A stretch of 64,000 nt of DNA, from positions 124,001 to 188,000 of the forward strand of contig NZ_PJIO01000002.1 in assembly GCF_002929305.1 (NCBI RefSeq). Reading direction: 5' to 3'. Numbering within the stretch: position 1 is the first letter of the stretch; every line of letters begins with the position of its first letter. A program made the position numbers and the translations under genes. This document shows positions 9,980-19,463 of the stretch, piece by piece. The notes under the pieces were generated by a model, which saw only the letters and a list, made by a program, of their open reading frames with translations, was not told the DNA's origin and did not search any database. The stretch comes from Arthrobacter sp. GMC3 (GTDB lineage: Bacteria > Actinomycetota > Actinomycetes > Actinomycetales > Micrococcaceae).

Positions 9980-10666
9980 ATGTCAAGTGTGGTGAAGAAA
10001 ATAGCAGAAGCTCCCGCGACGACCCGCATCCCGGCCGCCGAACGCCGCGAGCTCATCCTCCAGGCGGCAACCGCCGTGTTTGCCGAGCGCGGCTACGCCG
10101 GCGCCACCACCGACCAGGTGGCCAAGGCTGCCGGCATTAGTCAGCCCTACGTGGTGCGGATGTTCGGCACCAAGGAAGCCCTGTTCCTGGAGGCCTTTGA
10201 CAGGGCGCTGGGTACGGTGCTCGGCGAGTTTCGTGCGGTCATTGCCGACTACGACGCCGGCCGCCTCGCCGACAAGGTTGCCACGCTTGACCCGGCCCAG
10301 GGGACCCGCAGGCAGGACCACCTCAAGTACCTGATCGCCGTGACATATGCGGACTTAATTGCCGACCGAGGAATTCTCATGATGCTCATGCAGTCCTTTG
10401 TTACCGGTCACGAGCCCGTCATAGGCCCGCGCGCCCGGGACGGCTTCCTGACCATGTTCCGGCTGATCCGCGACGAAGCCGGCATGGACGCAGACTCCGC
10501 CCGCGACTTCCTGGCTCAAGGCATGCTCATGAACACGCTGATCAGCCTGCGCCTGCCCGACGTGTACGACGAGGACGCCAGCGCCGAGGAGTTGCTTGAA
10601 TGCACCCTTAAGGCCAAGCTGAACATGGTCCTGGACACCAGCCGCGCACAGTCACGGGTTAGTTGA
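9980..10666 (+). CDS. TetR/AcrR-family transcriptional regulator
   Basis: This 228-aa protein has an N-terminal TetR helix-turn-helix at about residues 23-70 (LILQAATAVFAERGYAGATTDQVAKAAG, then GISQPYVVRMFGTKEALF, split here for readability). The C-terminal ligand domain is helical and divergent. It probably represses the divergent MFS pump and itself. The ATG at 9980 abuts the palindrome, leaving no room for a ribosome-binding site. Either the message is leaderless or translation starts at a later GTG. Confidence 0.92.
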   Translation: MSSVVKKIAEAPATTRIPAAERRELILQAATAVFAERGYAGATTDQVAKAAGISQPYVVRMFGTKEALFLEAFDRALGTVLGEFRAVIADYDAGRLADKVATLDPAQGTRRQDHLKYLIAVTYADLIADRGILMMLMQSFVTGHEPVIGPRARDGFLTMFRLIRDEAGMDADSARDFLAQGMLMNTLISLRLPDVYDEDASAEELLECTLKAKLNMVLDTSRAQSRVS

Positions 10667-10771
10667 GGGGTCTTTCCCCCGGACACCCTGCGAAACTTTT
10701 CACCAAGTGTTCATCCCTGCTTAGGGATCGTATGGCAGGCGCCGTTGCCCTCCATCTGGTTAACTTGATGT

Positions 10772-11614
10772 ATGACAATGACAGCAAATAATGCAATCCC
10801 CGGCATCGACGACCGGGTCCCAACAACTAACTACCTGGTGGCACTGGACGTGGACGGCACTCTGGTGGACCACGACGGCGTCATGAGCGACGGTGTCCGC
10901 TTCAGCGCCCAAGCCGTGGTCGGCGCCGGCCACGAGGTCATCATCGCCACCGGCCGGTCCCTAGGTGCCGTACTGCCGGTCCTGACGCAGATTGGGTTGC
11001 AGCGCGGCTACGCCGTGTGCTCCAACGGCGGTGTGACGCTCCGGCTCGATCCAGCACTCGAACTTGGCTACGAGATCATTGACCGCGTGACCTTCAGTCC
11101 CAGGACGGCCCTGACAACTCTGCGCGAGAAAGTCCCCGGCGCCCGCTTTGCCGTGGAAGACGCCGGCGGCAACTTCCTTGCCACCTCCCGCTTCCAGGAC
11201 GCCAGCTTCGGCATCGAGGCACGCGGCGTGGACTTCCACCACCTGCTCGACGTCGAGGCCGTGCGGGTGGTGGTCAACAGTGCCGAAGCCAGCACCGACG
11301 AATTCGCCCAGGCCATAGCTGACGCCGGACTCCACGGGGTCACCTACGCCGTGGGCTGGAGCGCATGGCTGGACATTGCCGCAGCCGGTGTCACCAAGGC
11401 CACCGCGTTGGAGAAGCTGCGTGCGCAGCTGGGCATCGATCGGTCGCTGACAGTGGCCGTGGGTGACGGCAGCAACGACATCGACATGCTCCGCTGGGCC
11501 GGTCGCGGTGTTGCCATGGGCCAGGCGGAACCGTCCGTGAAGTCTGTTGCCGACGAGGTGACAAGTTCCGTGTACGACGACGGTGCTGCCGCCGTGTTGC
11601 GCAGCCTGCTCTAG
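10772..11614 (+). CDS. HAD-superfamily phosphatase (Cof/SupH type)
   Basis: This is a 280-aa cytoplasmic phosphatase. HAD motif I is LDVDGTLVD with nucleophile Asp at about 26 and the general-acid Asp at 28. Motif II (IIATGRS) follows, and motif IV is GDGSNDIDMLRWAGRGVAMGQA. The inserted cap (about 90-200) is of the C2B type seen in Cof proteins, which act on sugar phosphates, FMN or similar small phosphates. The real substrate is unknown. Its TAG stop overlaps the stop of the convergent PrsW gene in the tetranucleotide CTAG. Confidence 0.9.
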   Translation: MTMTANNAIPGIDDRVPTTNYLVALDVDGTLVDHDGVMSDGVRFSAQAVVGAGHEVIIATGRSLGAVLPVLTQIGLQRGYAVCSNGGVTLRLDPALELGYEIIDRVTFSPRTALTTLREKVPGARFAVEDAGGNFLATSRFQDASFGIEARGVDFHHLLDVEAVRVVVNSAEASTDEFAQAIADAGLHGVTYAVGWSAWLDIAAAGVTKATALEKLRAQLGIDRSLTVAVGDGSNDIDMLRWAGRGVAMGQAEPSVKSVADEVTSSVYDDGAAAVLRSLL

Positions 11615-12522
11615 TCCAGGGCGGTGCGGGTGGCCCGGGCGTGGTGGCGAAGGATGCGCCACAGGATCACGATGCCAAGGATGGCTGTCAGGGCCACGCC
11701 CGCCACGTAGAGCACAGACCCCATGGACGCAGCTTCCTGCTGCGAACCGGGTGGGATGAAGCCAAAGTGCAGGTCATCTCGGATTGTTCCGGTCAGCAAC
11801 AAGGCAAGGAACGAGGTGATTCCGCTCATGGAATCCCACAATGCGTGCAGCAGCGACACCGTAACGTAGGCCGCAATGATGCTGAACCGGAACCGGTAAC
11901 GGGTGTGCCCTCGTGCGGCGGCAAACAGAACGGCGCCCAGGATGGCCGTCCACAGGACATGGCCCACCGGGGTAAGGATGGCGCGCAAGGCCTCCGTCTG
12001 CAACATGGTGCCCAGATCGAAGCCCGACGCGGTGATGACCGCGTTAAAGGCGTACCCGGCAGATTCGAAAGCGGCAAAGCCTGCGCCGACGGCGGCCCCC
12101 AGGAGTGCGCCCTGGCCCGCAGTTTTCGGAACCACCCTCCACCCGATCACCACCAAGATCACGCCTTTGACGAACTCCTCAATGAATCCCACCCCCACAT
12201 AAGTGAAGACGCTTGCCACCAAGCGCGCCTCAAGCAGTGAAGCCCCCAATATCCCGCAGATCCCGCCAACCACGAACGCCAGGATCACCTGGAGGGTGGT
12301 GACGTTGCCAACCAGGCGCTCGAGTATGAACAACACCACGCAGAACGGCACCAGAAAACTGCCGATCAGTATCAAGGTGGGAATCAGGTTGGTATTCATG
12401 GTCACTGCGGTGACCCACACGGTCAGTCCCCACAGTACAAGCCCCGTCAGGAGCGCTTTCCACCACCAGCCGTGTCGATGAGGGCGGGCTGTGGTGAGCG
12501 TTGGCGCGGTGATGGTGCTCAT
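11611..12522 (-). CDS. PrsW-family intramembrane metalloprotease
   Basis: This 303-aa protein has eight or so membrane segments and PrsW glutamate and histidine motifs: FIEEFVKGVI, HVLWTAILGAV and LLHALWDS. In Bacillus, PrsW cleaves the anti-sigma factor RsiW; the target here is unknown. The frame stays open 63 bp upstream. I place the start at ATG 12522 because GAGGGGG lies about eight bases ahead of it, giving MSTITAPT. It is followed by two RDD membrane proteins on the same strand upstream, but the gaps suggest separate transcripts. Confidence 0.87.
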   Translation of the reverse strand: MSTITAPTLTTARPHRHGWWWKALLTGLVLWGLTVWVTAVTMNTNLIPTLILIGSFLVPFCVVLFILERLVGNVTTLQVILAFVVGGICGILGASLLEARLVASVFTYVGVGFIEEFVKGVILVVIGWRVVPKTAGQGALLGAAVGAGFAAFESAGYAFNAVITASGFDLGTMLQTEALRAILTPVGHVLWTAILGAVLFAAARGHTRYRFRFSIIAAYVTVSLLHALWDSMSGITSFLALLLTGTIRDDLHFGFIPPGSQQEAASMGSVLYVAGVALTAILGIVILWRILRHHARATRTALD

Positions 12523-12660
12523 GGTGTGGACCCCCTCGTTCCGGACCATTCGCCGGTTCTTCCCGGGCGGCTGCCGGTTCGTCAAGTCTTAGGGGCACTG
12601 GGCCCGGCGTCAAGGGGATGGGCGTGCTTGGCCGCGGCGTCAACGGCGACGCGCGCCCGA

Positions 12661-13197
12661 TCATACGGGGGTGATATTTCCCAGGTGCAATGCTTTCGTT
12701 GCTGCCTTGTCGATGCTGACATGGTGCTTTCGCTCCGGTTCCATTGCGCTGGAATCACCGTTCAGTGCCCCCAGCAGGGCGTTGATGGGCATCAGCATAA
12801 ACAACACCACCCGCAGGAACATCAGCCAGCCGTTGCGCCAAAACCCCGGTGCTGACCCGTCACGAAGTTTCACCAGCCGGGTACCGGCCACCAAGGTACC
12901 TAGGGTGTTGCCGCCGATGCAGAAGAAACCATAAAGCCAAGGAAAGAAGAACCAGCTCAAAATGCCCACTGTCACGCCCGTTCCGGCGCTATAGGAAGGC
13001 ATTCCGGCGAGCACTCCAGCGACGGCGGAAAACAGCAGAACAATGCTGACGTCAATGGCCCAGGCAGCAACTACGCTGCGGTCCCTTGCCCGCACTCCCC
13101 AGCTGCCGTCGCGGAATCGGGCAGTGCGCTCGCCGCTCCAGGAGCCGATGCCGGCGTCGGCGGGTTGGGCCCCAGAGGCGGCCTGCAGGTTATTCAT
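12661..13197 (-). CDS. RDD-family membrane protein (first of two)
   Basis: This 178-aa protein has an RDD domain. ARDRSVVAAWAIDVSIVLLF is the first helix with the typical Arg and Asp, followed by two more membrane segments and the GNTLGTLVAGTRLV stretch. RDD proteins are poorly characterised, and a few have been linked to ion or solute exchange. The ATG start gives MNNLQAAS. It lies 88 bp downstream of another RDD gene, so it is probably a divergent tandem duplicate in one operon. Confidence 0.82.
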   Translation of the reverse strand: MNNLQAASGAQPADAGIGSWSGERTARFRDGSWGVRARDRSVVAAWAIDVSIVLLFSAVAGVLAGMPSYSAGTGVTVGILSWFFFPWLYGFFCIGGNTLGTLVAGTRLVKLRDGSAPGFWRNGWLMFLRVVLFMLMPINALLGALNGDSSAMEPERKHHVSIDKAATKALHLGNITPV

Positions 13198-13284
13198 AGG
13201 AGTCCTTTTTCAACGATGGTGACCACGGCGGCAAGTGCAGTGGCAGCCGAGACCGGTGTGAGATCCAGCTGGGCGGCCGGCCTG

Positions 13285-13854
13285 CTACTTGGCGAGCAGT
13301 GAGGAGTCCTCCACGGGAAGGATCCCCTTGGCAACGCCGGACTCCAGGTCGAGGGCCACGTAGCTGGGTGTGTAGTCGGCATTTCCGTCGAAAAGGCTGG
13401 CAACAACGATCACAATGTACAGCGGCAGGAACGACCACAGGATGGCCCGCCAGCCGCCAACCCACGGCCCTGAACGGGACCCGTCTTTGATCCGCACGCT
13501 GCGCATGCGTGCGGCACGGTCACCGAAAAGTCCCCAGGTGCCCCAAATCATGCCGTAGACGTACAGGGCGGGGAACCAGAACAAGCCCATCATGAAAATG
13601 AAGAAATCGTTATCGTAGCCCAACTCCCACATGGAAGAGCTGTTCTGCATGGCCCAACGGACGGGGATGGCGAGCAGCGACAACAGACCAAACGCGGCCA
13701 GGAATACTCCACCGTCAAGGACGCGACCCCAAAAATGGCGTTTGCCAGTGGCCCGGACGTAGAAGTTACCGGTCATGGTGAACTGGCGCACGGGGCGGCC
13801 CGTGGTGGCGTCGACCAGGCGTGTGGGCCCGTCAAATTTGGATTTCTTGGTCAC
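13285..13854 (-). CDS. RDD-family membrane protein (second of two)
   Basis: This 189-aa protein has at least three membrane segments. The GVFLAAFGLLSLLAIPVRW and FWFPALYVYGMIWGTWG segments and a C-terminal RIKDGSRSGPWVGGWRAILW stretch fit RDD proteins. The frame extends further upstream. I chose GTG at 13854 (VTKKSKFDGPT) because GAGGT lies six bases before it. The N terminus is hydrophilic. Its partner RDD gene follows downstream. Confidence 0.75.
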   Translation of the reverse strand: MTKKSKFDGPTRLVDATTGRPVRQFTMTGNFYVRATGKRHFWGRVLDGGVFLAAFGLLSLLAIPVRWAMQNSSSMWELGYDNDFFIFMMGLFWFPALYVYGMIWGTWGLFGDRAARMRSVRIKDGSRSGPWVGGWRAILWSFLPLYIVIVVASLFDGNADYTPSYVALDLESGVAKGILPVEDSSLLAK

Positions 13855-13964
13855 GAATACCTCAAGAGGGAGAGAACTGCGGCGCAGGGAACCGAACGGT
13901 TCTCGATGCCGGTCCAGTGTAGGCAGAACGGGTGTCTTGCCGCGATGGGGACAACTACCCGCAG

Positions 13965-14011
13965 ACGACAAAAGCGGCGCCCCCACACAAGGGAGCGCCG
14001 CCGTCGTTGTC
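13965..14011 (-). terminator. Terminator hairpin downstream of ppa
   Basis: GCGGCGC (13974-13980) pairs with GCGCCGC (13995-14001). On the minus strand the stem starts AACGACGGCGGCGC and ends GCTTTTGTC. It lies about 90 nt past ppa and just upstream of the second RDD gene, so it would separate the two transcripts. Confidence 0.65.
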
Positions 14012-14039
14012 TAATTGTTGGGCCCACAAACCGATGTGC

Positions 14040-14097
14040 TGGGCCCACGCGCCCAGAGTTCCCTCGCGAACTTGCGAGCGGAGGGAGGGCGTGGGGA
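14040..14097 (-). repeat. 3' element shared with pstB (copy downstream of ppa)
   Basis: In the ppa direction, the sequence right after the stop is TCCCCACGCCCTCCC (14097-14083) and the far border is GGGCGCGTGGGCCCA (14054-14040). Both 15-mers recur exactly after pstB. They can pair as an outer stem around an inner CTCGC/GCGAG hairpin that differs from the pstB one. Confidence 0.65.
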
Positions 14098-14586
14098 CTA
14101 GTGGCCTTCGGCCCCGAAGCGCTTGATGGAGGCTTCCAACTCTGCCTCGGCAGCTGCGCGGTCGGCCCAGCCTTCAGCCTTGACCCACTTGCCGGGCTCC
14201 AGGTCCTTGTAACGGGTGAAGAAGTGCTCGATCTCCTTGACCAGGTACTCGTCAACGTCGGAGAGTTCCTGAATGTGGTCGAAGCGCTTGTCGTCAACAA
14301 CACACAAAACCTTGGCGTCTCCGCCGGACTCATCTGTCATGTTGAACACAGCGATGGGACGGGCGTCAACCACAACGCCGGGGTGCAGATCGTAATCCTG
14401 CAGCAGAACCAATGCGTCCAGGGGATCGCCATCTTCGCCGAGTGTGTTGTCGAAGAAGCCGTAGTGTGTGGGGTACTGCATAGAGGTGAACAGGACGCGG
14501 TCCAGGCGGACGCGGCCGGTTTCGTGGTCAACCTCGTATTTGACACGTGATCCGCGGGGGATCTCGATGGTGACGTCGTGCTTCAT
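14098..14586 (-). CDS. ppa: Inorganic pyrophosphatase
   Basis: This family I soluble pyrophosphatase hydrolyses PPi to two phosphates, pulling biosynthetic reactions forward. The 162-aa length is typical of actinobacteria. The signature [11 protein letters not shown] supplies the Mg-binding aspartates. Upstream [11 protein letters not shown] and downstream [12 protein letters not shown] complete the active site. ATG 14586 has AGGAG seven bases upstream. It is divergent from dacB and is followed by a structured 3' region (14040-14097) shared with pstB. Confidence 0.97.
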   Translation of the reverse strand: MKHDVTIEIPRGSRVKYEVDHETGRVRLDRVLFTSMQYPTHYGFFDNTLGEDGDPLDALVLLQDYDLHPGVVVDARPIAVFNMTDESGGDAKVLCVVDDKRFDHIQELSDVDEYLVKEIEHFFTRYKDLEPGKWVKAEGWADRAAAEAELEASIKRFGAEGH

Positions 14587-14769
14587 CTGGTGCTCCTCAT
14601 CTTGTTAGCGGCGCGGTCCGGGCAGGCCGGCGGCGCAAATTCCGTCTACTATGAGGATATAGGCGCTTTTGTTGCGCTAAAAACCCACCCGCGTCATCCG
14701 TTGCGGGGAATGACCTGCCCCAGAGCGATTAATCCGCCGGGCCCCGCCGCGTAAGGAACCGCCAGAACT

Positions 14770-16170
14770 ATGGGACGCACGTCGAAAGTTGTGACGAGCG
14801 GCTTGCTTATTTTGGCCCTTGCCGCGGTCTCTGTGCCCGCCGGGATGAACCTGGTACCGGCCCTGCTACCCAAGGACCCTGCCGCGGTGGCCATCACGCC
14901 CGCGGCTCAGCTCCCCCCGGCAACGCTTGGCTCCATCACCGGTGTTTCCCCGCTTCCCGCTGATGCCCCCTTGCCCAATTCAGCTGACCTTGCTGCGGCA
15001 CTTGATCAGGCCCTGTCGGCCGACGGCGTAGGTCAGTTCAGCGCCTATGTCGCCGATGCCAGCACAGGAAAATCCCTCTACTCCAATGATGGGGACGATC
15101 CCCGAATCCCGGCGTCAAACCTGAAATTGCTTACCGCTTTGGCAGCGTTGAAATCCCTGGGTGCCGGCACCCGCATGACGACGTCGGTGATGCCCGGCAC
15201 CACACCCAACTCGCTGATTCTCCGCGGCGGCGGCGACGCCATGTTGGCCACCGGCACAAGCGACCCCTCCGCCGTCATGGGCCACGCCGGCCTGGCCACG
15301 TTGGCCAAGGAAACCGCGGCAGCCCTTGCCAAAGCAGGCGTCAGCGGACCAATCACGCTCAGCGTTGATGATTCCCTCTTCACCGGGCCCGCCCTGAACC
15401 CGAACTGGGCCGACGGCGATGTGGCCTCCGGTCAGATCGCGCCAATCTATCCCCTGGCCTTGTATGCCGCACGGAGTGGCCCATCCGTCATGACCGGACC
15501 GCGCCCTGAGGATTCCGCCATGACAGTGACGGAGGCTTTTGCCGCAGCACTGGAAGCTGCCGGCATCCCCGTTTCGGGACAGATTGCCCGGGCTAAAGCC
15601 CCAGAAGGCGCACCCTTGGCGTCGATTAGTTCCGCAACCGTTGCTGAACAAGTGCAGTATTTCCTGGTGGAATCGGATAACTACCTGGCCGAGGTCATGG
15701 CGCGGTTGGTGGCGTCCAAGCAGCACCAAGAAGCCAGCAATACTGGCGCCGTAAAGGCCGTCCGGGAAGTAGTCACCGGACTCGGATTGTCCTTGGACGG
15801 CGTCGCTACGACGGACAACTGCGGTTTGGCCCTCGGGAATCTGATCAGTGCCAAAACGTTGAGCCAAACCATCTCTTTGATGCTGGCACAGTCCGGATCG
15901 GACGTGGGGCAGGCCCTGGCCGGACTGCCCATCGCAGGGTTGAGTGGCACCCTGGGGGGCCGCTTCTCCGGCGGAGACAGCCTGTCCGTGGCCGGCCTGG
16001 TCCGGGCGAAGACAGGAACACTTTTCGAGGTGTCGGCGCTCACCGGTTACGTGATCAACGCCCAGGGCCGCGTGCTGGTCTTTTCCATCATCGGCAACGG
16101 CCTGACCGCAGGCCCGGCGTCTGCCACCCCCATCATCGACGCGGCAGCGACGATCCTCGCCAAAAGCTAA
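14770..16170 (+). CDS. dacB: D-alanyl-D-alanine carboxypeptidase/endopeptidase (PBP4, S13)
   Basis: This enzyme trims peptidoglycan stem peptides outside the membrane. The 466-aa protein has an N-terminal signal or anchor (about 9-30) and the three S13 motifs: SNLK (Ser 116, Lys 119), SDN within VESDNYLAEVM, and KTG within VRAKTGTLFEV. A long inserted domain separates motifs one and two, as in DacB. It is the first gene of a rightward run that leads to tilS and hpt, though a hairpin region follows its stop. Confidence 0.93.
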   Translation: MGRTSKVVTSGLLILALAAVSVPAGMNLVPALLPKDPAAVAITPAAQLPPATLGSITGVSPLPADAPLPNSADLAAALDQALSADGVGQFSAYVADASTGKSLYSNDGDDPRIPASNLKLLTALAALKSLGAGTRMTTSVMPGTTPNSLILRGGGDAMLATGTSDPSAVMGHAGLATLAKETAAALAKAGVSGPITLSVDDSLFTGPALNPNWADGDVASGQIAPIYPLALYAARSGPSVMTGPRPEDSAMTVTEAFAAALEAAGIPVSGQIARAKAPEGAPLASISSATVAEQVQYFLVESDNYLAEVMARLVASKQHQEASNTGAVKAVREVVTGLGLSLDGVATTDNCGLALGNLISAKTLSQTISLMLAQSGSDVGQALAGLPIAGLSGTLGGRFSGGDSLSVAGLVRAKTGTLFEVSALTGYVINAQGRVLVFSIIGNGLTAGPASATPIIDAAATILAKS

Positions 16171-16176
16171 ATTCGC

Positions 16177-16239
16177 GGCGACGGCCACAAGTCGCCACGG
16201 CGGCGTATCTTTCCCGGGGACTTCACGAGTTGCCGCCGT
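16177..16239 (+). terminator. Paired hairpins after dacB
   Basis: GGCGAC (16177-16182) pairs with GTCGCC (16191-16196). Immediately next, ACGGCGGC (16197-16204) pairs with GCCGCCGT (16232-16239). No long T run follows, so termination is plausible but not certain. Confidence 0.5.
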
Positions 16240-16284
16240 CTTCGAGCCGAAAGTGAAGGCACCGGCTCTGTTGCTCGGCTAGTC

Positions 16285-16312
16285 ATGACGAGAGCTGTCA
16301 GCTAAATATGAT
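16285..16312 (+). promoter_or_regulatory. Possible promoter for the zinc protease-tilS-hpt run
   Basis: ATGACG (16285-16290) and TATGAT (16307-16312) are separated by 16 bp. The start codon candidates at 16316 and 16325 lie right after, with no ribosome-binding site, which suggests a leaderless or near-leaderless message starting at the second ATG. Confidence 0.35.
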
Positions 16313-16315
16313 CTG

Positions 16316-17491
16316 ATGGTTCTCATGAGCCCGCAGCCTAGCGCCCCCGCCCCCACAGCAACCCCCGCCAGCATGGTGAATTGGGCACTGGCGGCCAAAA
16401 CCGCGGCCGCAATCGCCCCGGCCGGACCGCCCATGCGAAGCAGGGAAATCGCTCAGGCAGTGGAAAACCTGCATCTGATGGCCGACAAATCCGTGCCCCA
16501 TGTGCATGAAATCAGCAAGCTTGAGGCCGCCCGGGACCTGCGCGATTCCGAGGTTCTGGTGGTCGATCGGGCCTCGTGGGCCAAGGCGAACACGCAGAGC
16601 TTCGCCGTCATGATGGACCCGATCATGAGCGCACTCGCCGCCAAGCAGGCCGAGAAAAGCAAGGGCACACCAGCGGGGACAGGAAATTTCAGTGCAACCG
16701 TCACGGGCGCTCAATTAGGCACCGTGCTGGCTTTCCTCTCCAGCAAGGTCCTGGGACAGTATGATCCCTTCGCTGCCCTGGCCGCCCCCACCATCACTGA
16801 AAACTCGGCGGGAACGCACCAGGCCTCCGGTGGACGGCTCCTGCTTGTGGCGCCAAATATCATCACCGTGGAACGCGATTTGAAGGTCGACCCGGACGAT
16901 TTCCGTCTCTGGGTCTGCCTGCACGAACAGACCCACCGCGTGCAATTTGCGGCCGCGCCATGGCTGCGCCACCATATGCTCGCCGAGATTGAAAAACTGG
17001 GCGGCCTGCTGGTGGGCGATTCCGACAACCTCGGCGAGCGTCTGATGACGGCCGTCAAGCAAATGGGTGCCAAAAAGGTACCCGTGGAACCGGCCGCGGC
17101 CCCCAGCCGGGGCGGCGTGCTAGACCTGCTGCAAGACCCGGAGCAGAAAGCGGCGCTTTCACATGTCACAGCGGTCATGAGCTTGCTCGAGGGCCACGCC
17201 AATGTGGTCATGGACGGGGTTGACGCGCGAATTGTGCCCTCCGTCCGCACCATTCGCCAACGCTTCAACAGCCGCGGCAAGGATCGCTCAGCCATGGAAA
17301 AATTCATCAGAAACTTGCTGGGCCTCGATGCAAAAATGCGCCAATACAGCGACGGCGCAAAATTTGTTCGCGAAACCGTGTCAATGGTTGGCATGGACGG
17401 TTTCAACAACGTGTGGACGCAGGCGGAAAACCTGCCCACGGAACCCGAAATCCACAACGCCCGCCTCTGGGTCGAACGGATGGGTCTCTAA
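16316..17491 (+). CDS. DUF2342 zinc-dependent metalloprotease (zincin-like)
   Basis: This 391-aa protein belongs to the actinobacterial zincin-like family once labelled coenzyme F420 biosynthesis-associated. The zinc motif HEQTH starts at about residue 203, inside LWVCLHEQTHRVQF, with a conserved GHANVVMDGVD further on that could give the third ligand. It precedes tilS in many actinobacteria and does so here with a 3-bp gap, hinting at co-expression. The substrate is unknown. The start could be ATG 16316 or 16325; neither has a good ribosome site. Confidence 0.85.
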   Translation: MVLMSPQPSAPAPTATPASMVNWALAAKTAAAIAPAGPPMRSREIAQAVENLHLMADKSVPHVHEISKLEAARDLRDSEVLVVDRASWAKANTQSFAVMMDPIMSALAAKQAEKSKGTPAGTGNFSATVTGAQLGTVLAFLSSKVLGQYDPFAALAAPTITENSAGTHQASGGRLLLVAPNIITVERDLKVDPDDFRLWVCLHEQTHRVQFAAAPWLRHHMLAEIEKLGGLLVGDSDNLGERLMTAVKQMGAKKVPVEPAAAPSRGGVLDLLQDPEQKAALSHVTAVMSLLEGHANVVMDGVDARIVPSVRTIRQRFNSRGKDRSAMEKFIRNLLGLDAKMRQYSDGAKFVRETVSMVGMDGFNNVWTQAENLPTEPEIHNARLWVERMGL

Positions 17492-17494
17492 GCC

Positions 17495-18619
17495 ATGGCA
17501 ACACCAACTCCCGCCCCGAACACGCAGACCAATCGCGCCCGCGGACGTCTTGACCCCACAGTGGGCAAGGCCCGCACCATGGTCGCGGCCCTGCTGGGCC
17601 TGACCACCACGGGCAAGCACCGCCCCGTGGCTGAGCCGCCCTTGGTGTTGGTGGGTTGCAGTGGCGGCCCTGACTCGTTGGCGTTGGCAGCCGTTGCGGC
17701 GTTCTTTGCAAGCCGCGGTGAGATTCGGGTAGGCGCCGTGGTGGTTGATCACCAGATGCAGCCCGGCAGTGCCGAGGTCGCGGAAAACACCGCAGCAAAG
17801 CTGCGTCAGCTGGGCCTTGACCCCGTGCAGGTGCGCACCGTGGAACTGGAGAACGACGGCGTCGGCCCGGAAGCAGCCGCACGCGCGGCACGCTTTGGCG
17901 CCCTCGACGTCGCGGCCCGCGAGCTTGGAGCCCAGACAGTATTGCTGGGCCACACCCTCGATGACCAGGCCGAATCGGTGCTGCTGGGACTGGCCCGGGG
18001 CTCCGGGACCAAGTCACTTGCCGGCATGCGCCCGCGCCGTGGACTGTACGCCCGGCCCTTTCTGGGGCTTCGCCGGTCTGAGACATTGGCCATATGTGAG
18101 GCGTTGAATCTGGACCCGTGGCATGATCCTGCCAACACTGACCCGGCATATTTGCGGGTCCGGGTCAGGCACAATGTGCTGCCATTTTTGAGTGCCGAAT
18201 TGGGCCCCGGTGTCACCGAATCATTGGCCAGGTCCGCGACCATCCTTGGCCACGACGCGGACTTTCTGGACGACTTGGCGCAGAGAGAATTTGAGCGGAT
18301 CGCACAGATTATCCCCGGCACTGACACGCTTCCGGGCGAGGTTCGGCTCGGCGAGGAGGCGCTAAGGCAATTGGCGCCGGCCCTGCTCATGCGCGTGCTG
18401 GCGCGTGCCGTCGTCGTACTTGGCGGGTATCAGCCCAGCTACGAACGGCTGGCCTCGGCCCAGGTCTTGTTGGAACGCAAGGGCTCCGCCGGGCCGGTGC
18501 AAATGGCCGGAAAAGTCAGCGCCTACCGAATTTCACGTAGCCAAAGCGTTCCCCAAGACGGCCCGGGCTATGGGAAGCTAGTCTTTAGACGCAGCGACAC
18601 AGCGTTGCAGCAGCAGTAA
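17495..18619 (+). CDS. tilS: tRNA(Ile)-lysidine synthase
   Basis: This enzyme attaches lysine to C34 of the CAU-anticodon tRNA-Ile so that it reads AUA. The 374-aa protein has an N-terminal PP-loop ATPase: SGGPDS at about 56-61, and LGHTLDDQAESVLL with the conserved aspartates. RVRVRHNVLPFL is typical of TilS. The C-terminal part is short, as in other actinobacteria. It starts 3 bp after the DUF2342 gene, and hpt follows 35 bp later, the usual tilS-hpt-ftsH order. Confidence 0.95.
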   Translation: MATPTPAPNTQTNRARGRLDPTVGKARTMVAALLGLTTTGKHRPVAEPPLVLVGCSGGPDSLALAAVAAFFASRGEIRVGAVVVDHQMQPGSAEVAENTAAKLRQLGLDPVQVRTVELENDGVGPEAAARAARFGALDVAARELGAQTVLLGHTLDDQAESVLLGLARGSGTKSLAGMRPRRGLYARPFLGLRRSETLAICEALNLDPWHDPANTDPAYLRVRVRHNVLPFLSAELGPGVTESLARSATILGHDADFLDDLAQREFERIAQIIPGTDTLPGEVRLGEEALRQLAPALLMRVLARAVVVLGGYQPSYERLASAQVLLERKGSAGPVQMAGKVSAYRISRSQSVPQDGPGYGKLVFRRSDTALQQQ

Positions 18620-18654
18620 ATCAGTCATAAGTCCTTCACAATCAGGAGCCGTTG

Positions 18655-19206
<552 letters not shown>

Positions 19207-19218
19207 GCCAAGCTATTC

Positions 19219-19283
19219 CGCGCCCGCTCCCCGCGCTCGCGCCCGTTCTACCGGGTGCGGCAGAGGGGAGCGGGCGCGTTTTT
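19219..19283 (+). terminator. Intrinsic terminator of hpt
   Basis: CGCGCCCGCTCCCC (19219-19232) pairs perfectly with 19265-19278 and is followed by TTTTT. A smaller hairpin with ACGGC/GCCGT arms (19293-19307) inside CCCTGAG...CTCAGGG follows. The remaining gap to ftsH (to 19463) holds its promoter, but I see no clean consensus. Confidence 0.85.
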
Positions 19284-19463
19284 CGCCCTGAGACGGCAAA
19301 AAGCCGTTCTGCCCTCAGGGAACTATTTGAGGTTCCCGTGCGTGTTGCACTAGGAACGGTGTAAAGCTAGTAGCGCGGACTCGTGTCCGCGCGGGTGGCA
19401 GTGCCACGGATGTCGTGAAAAAATATTGGTTGAGCGGGAGGGACGGGGCCTGGCCCCGAACAC

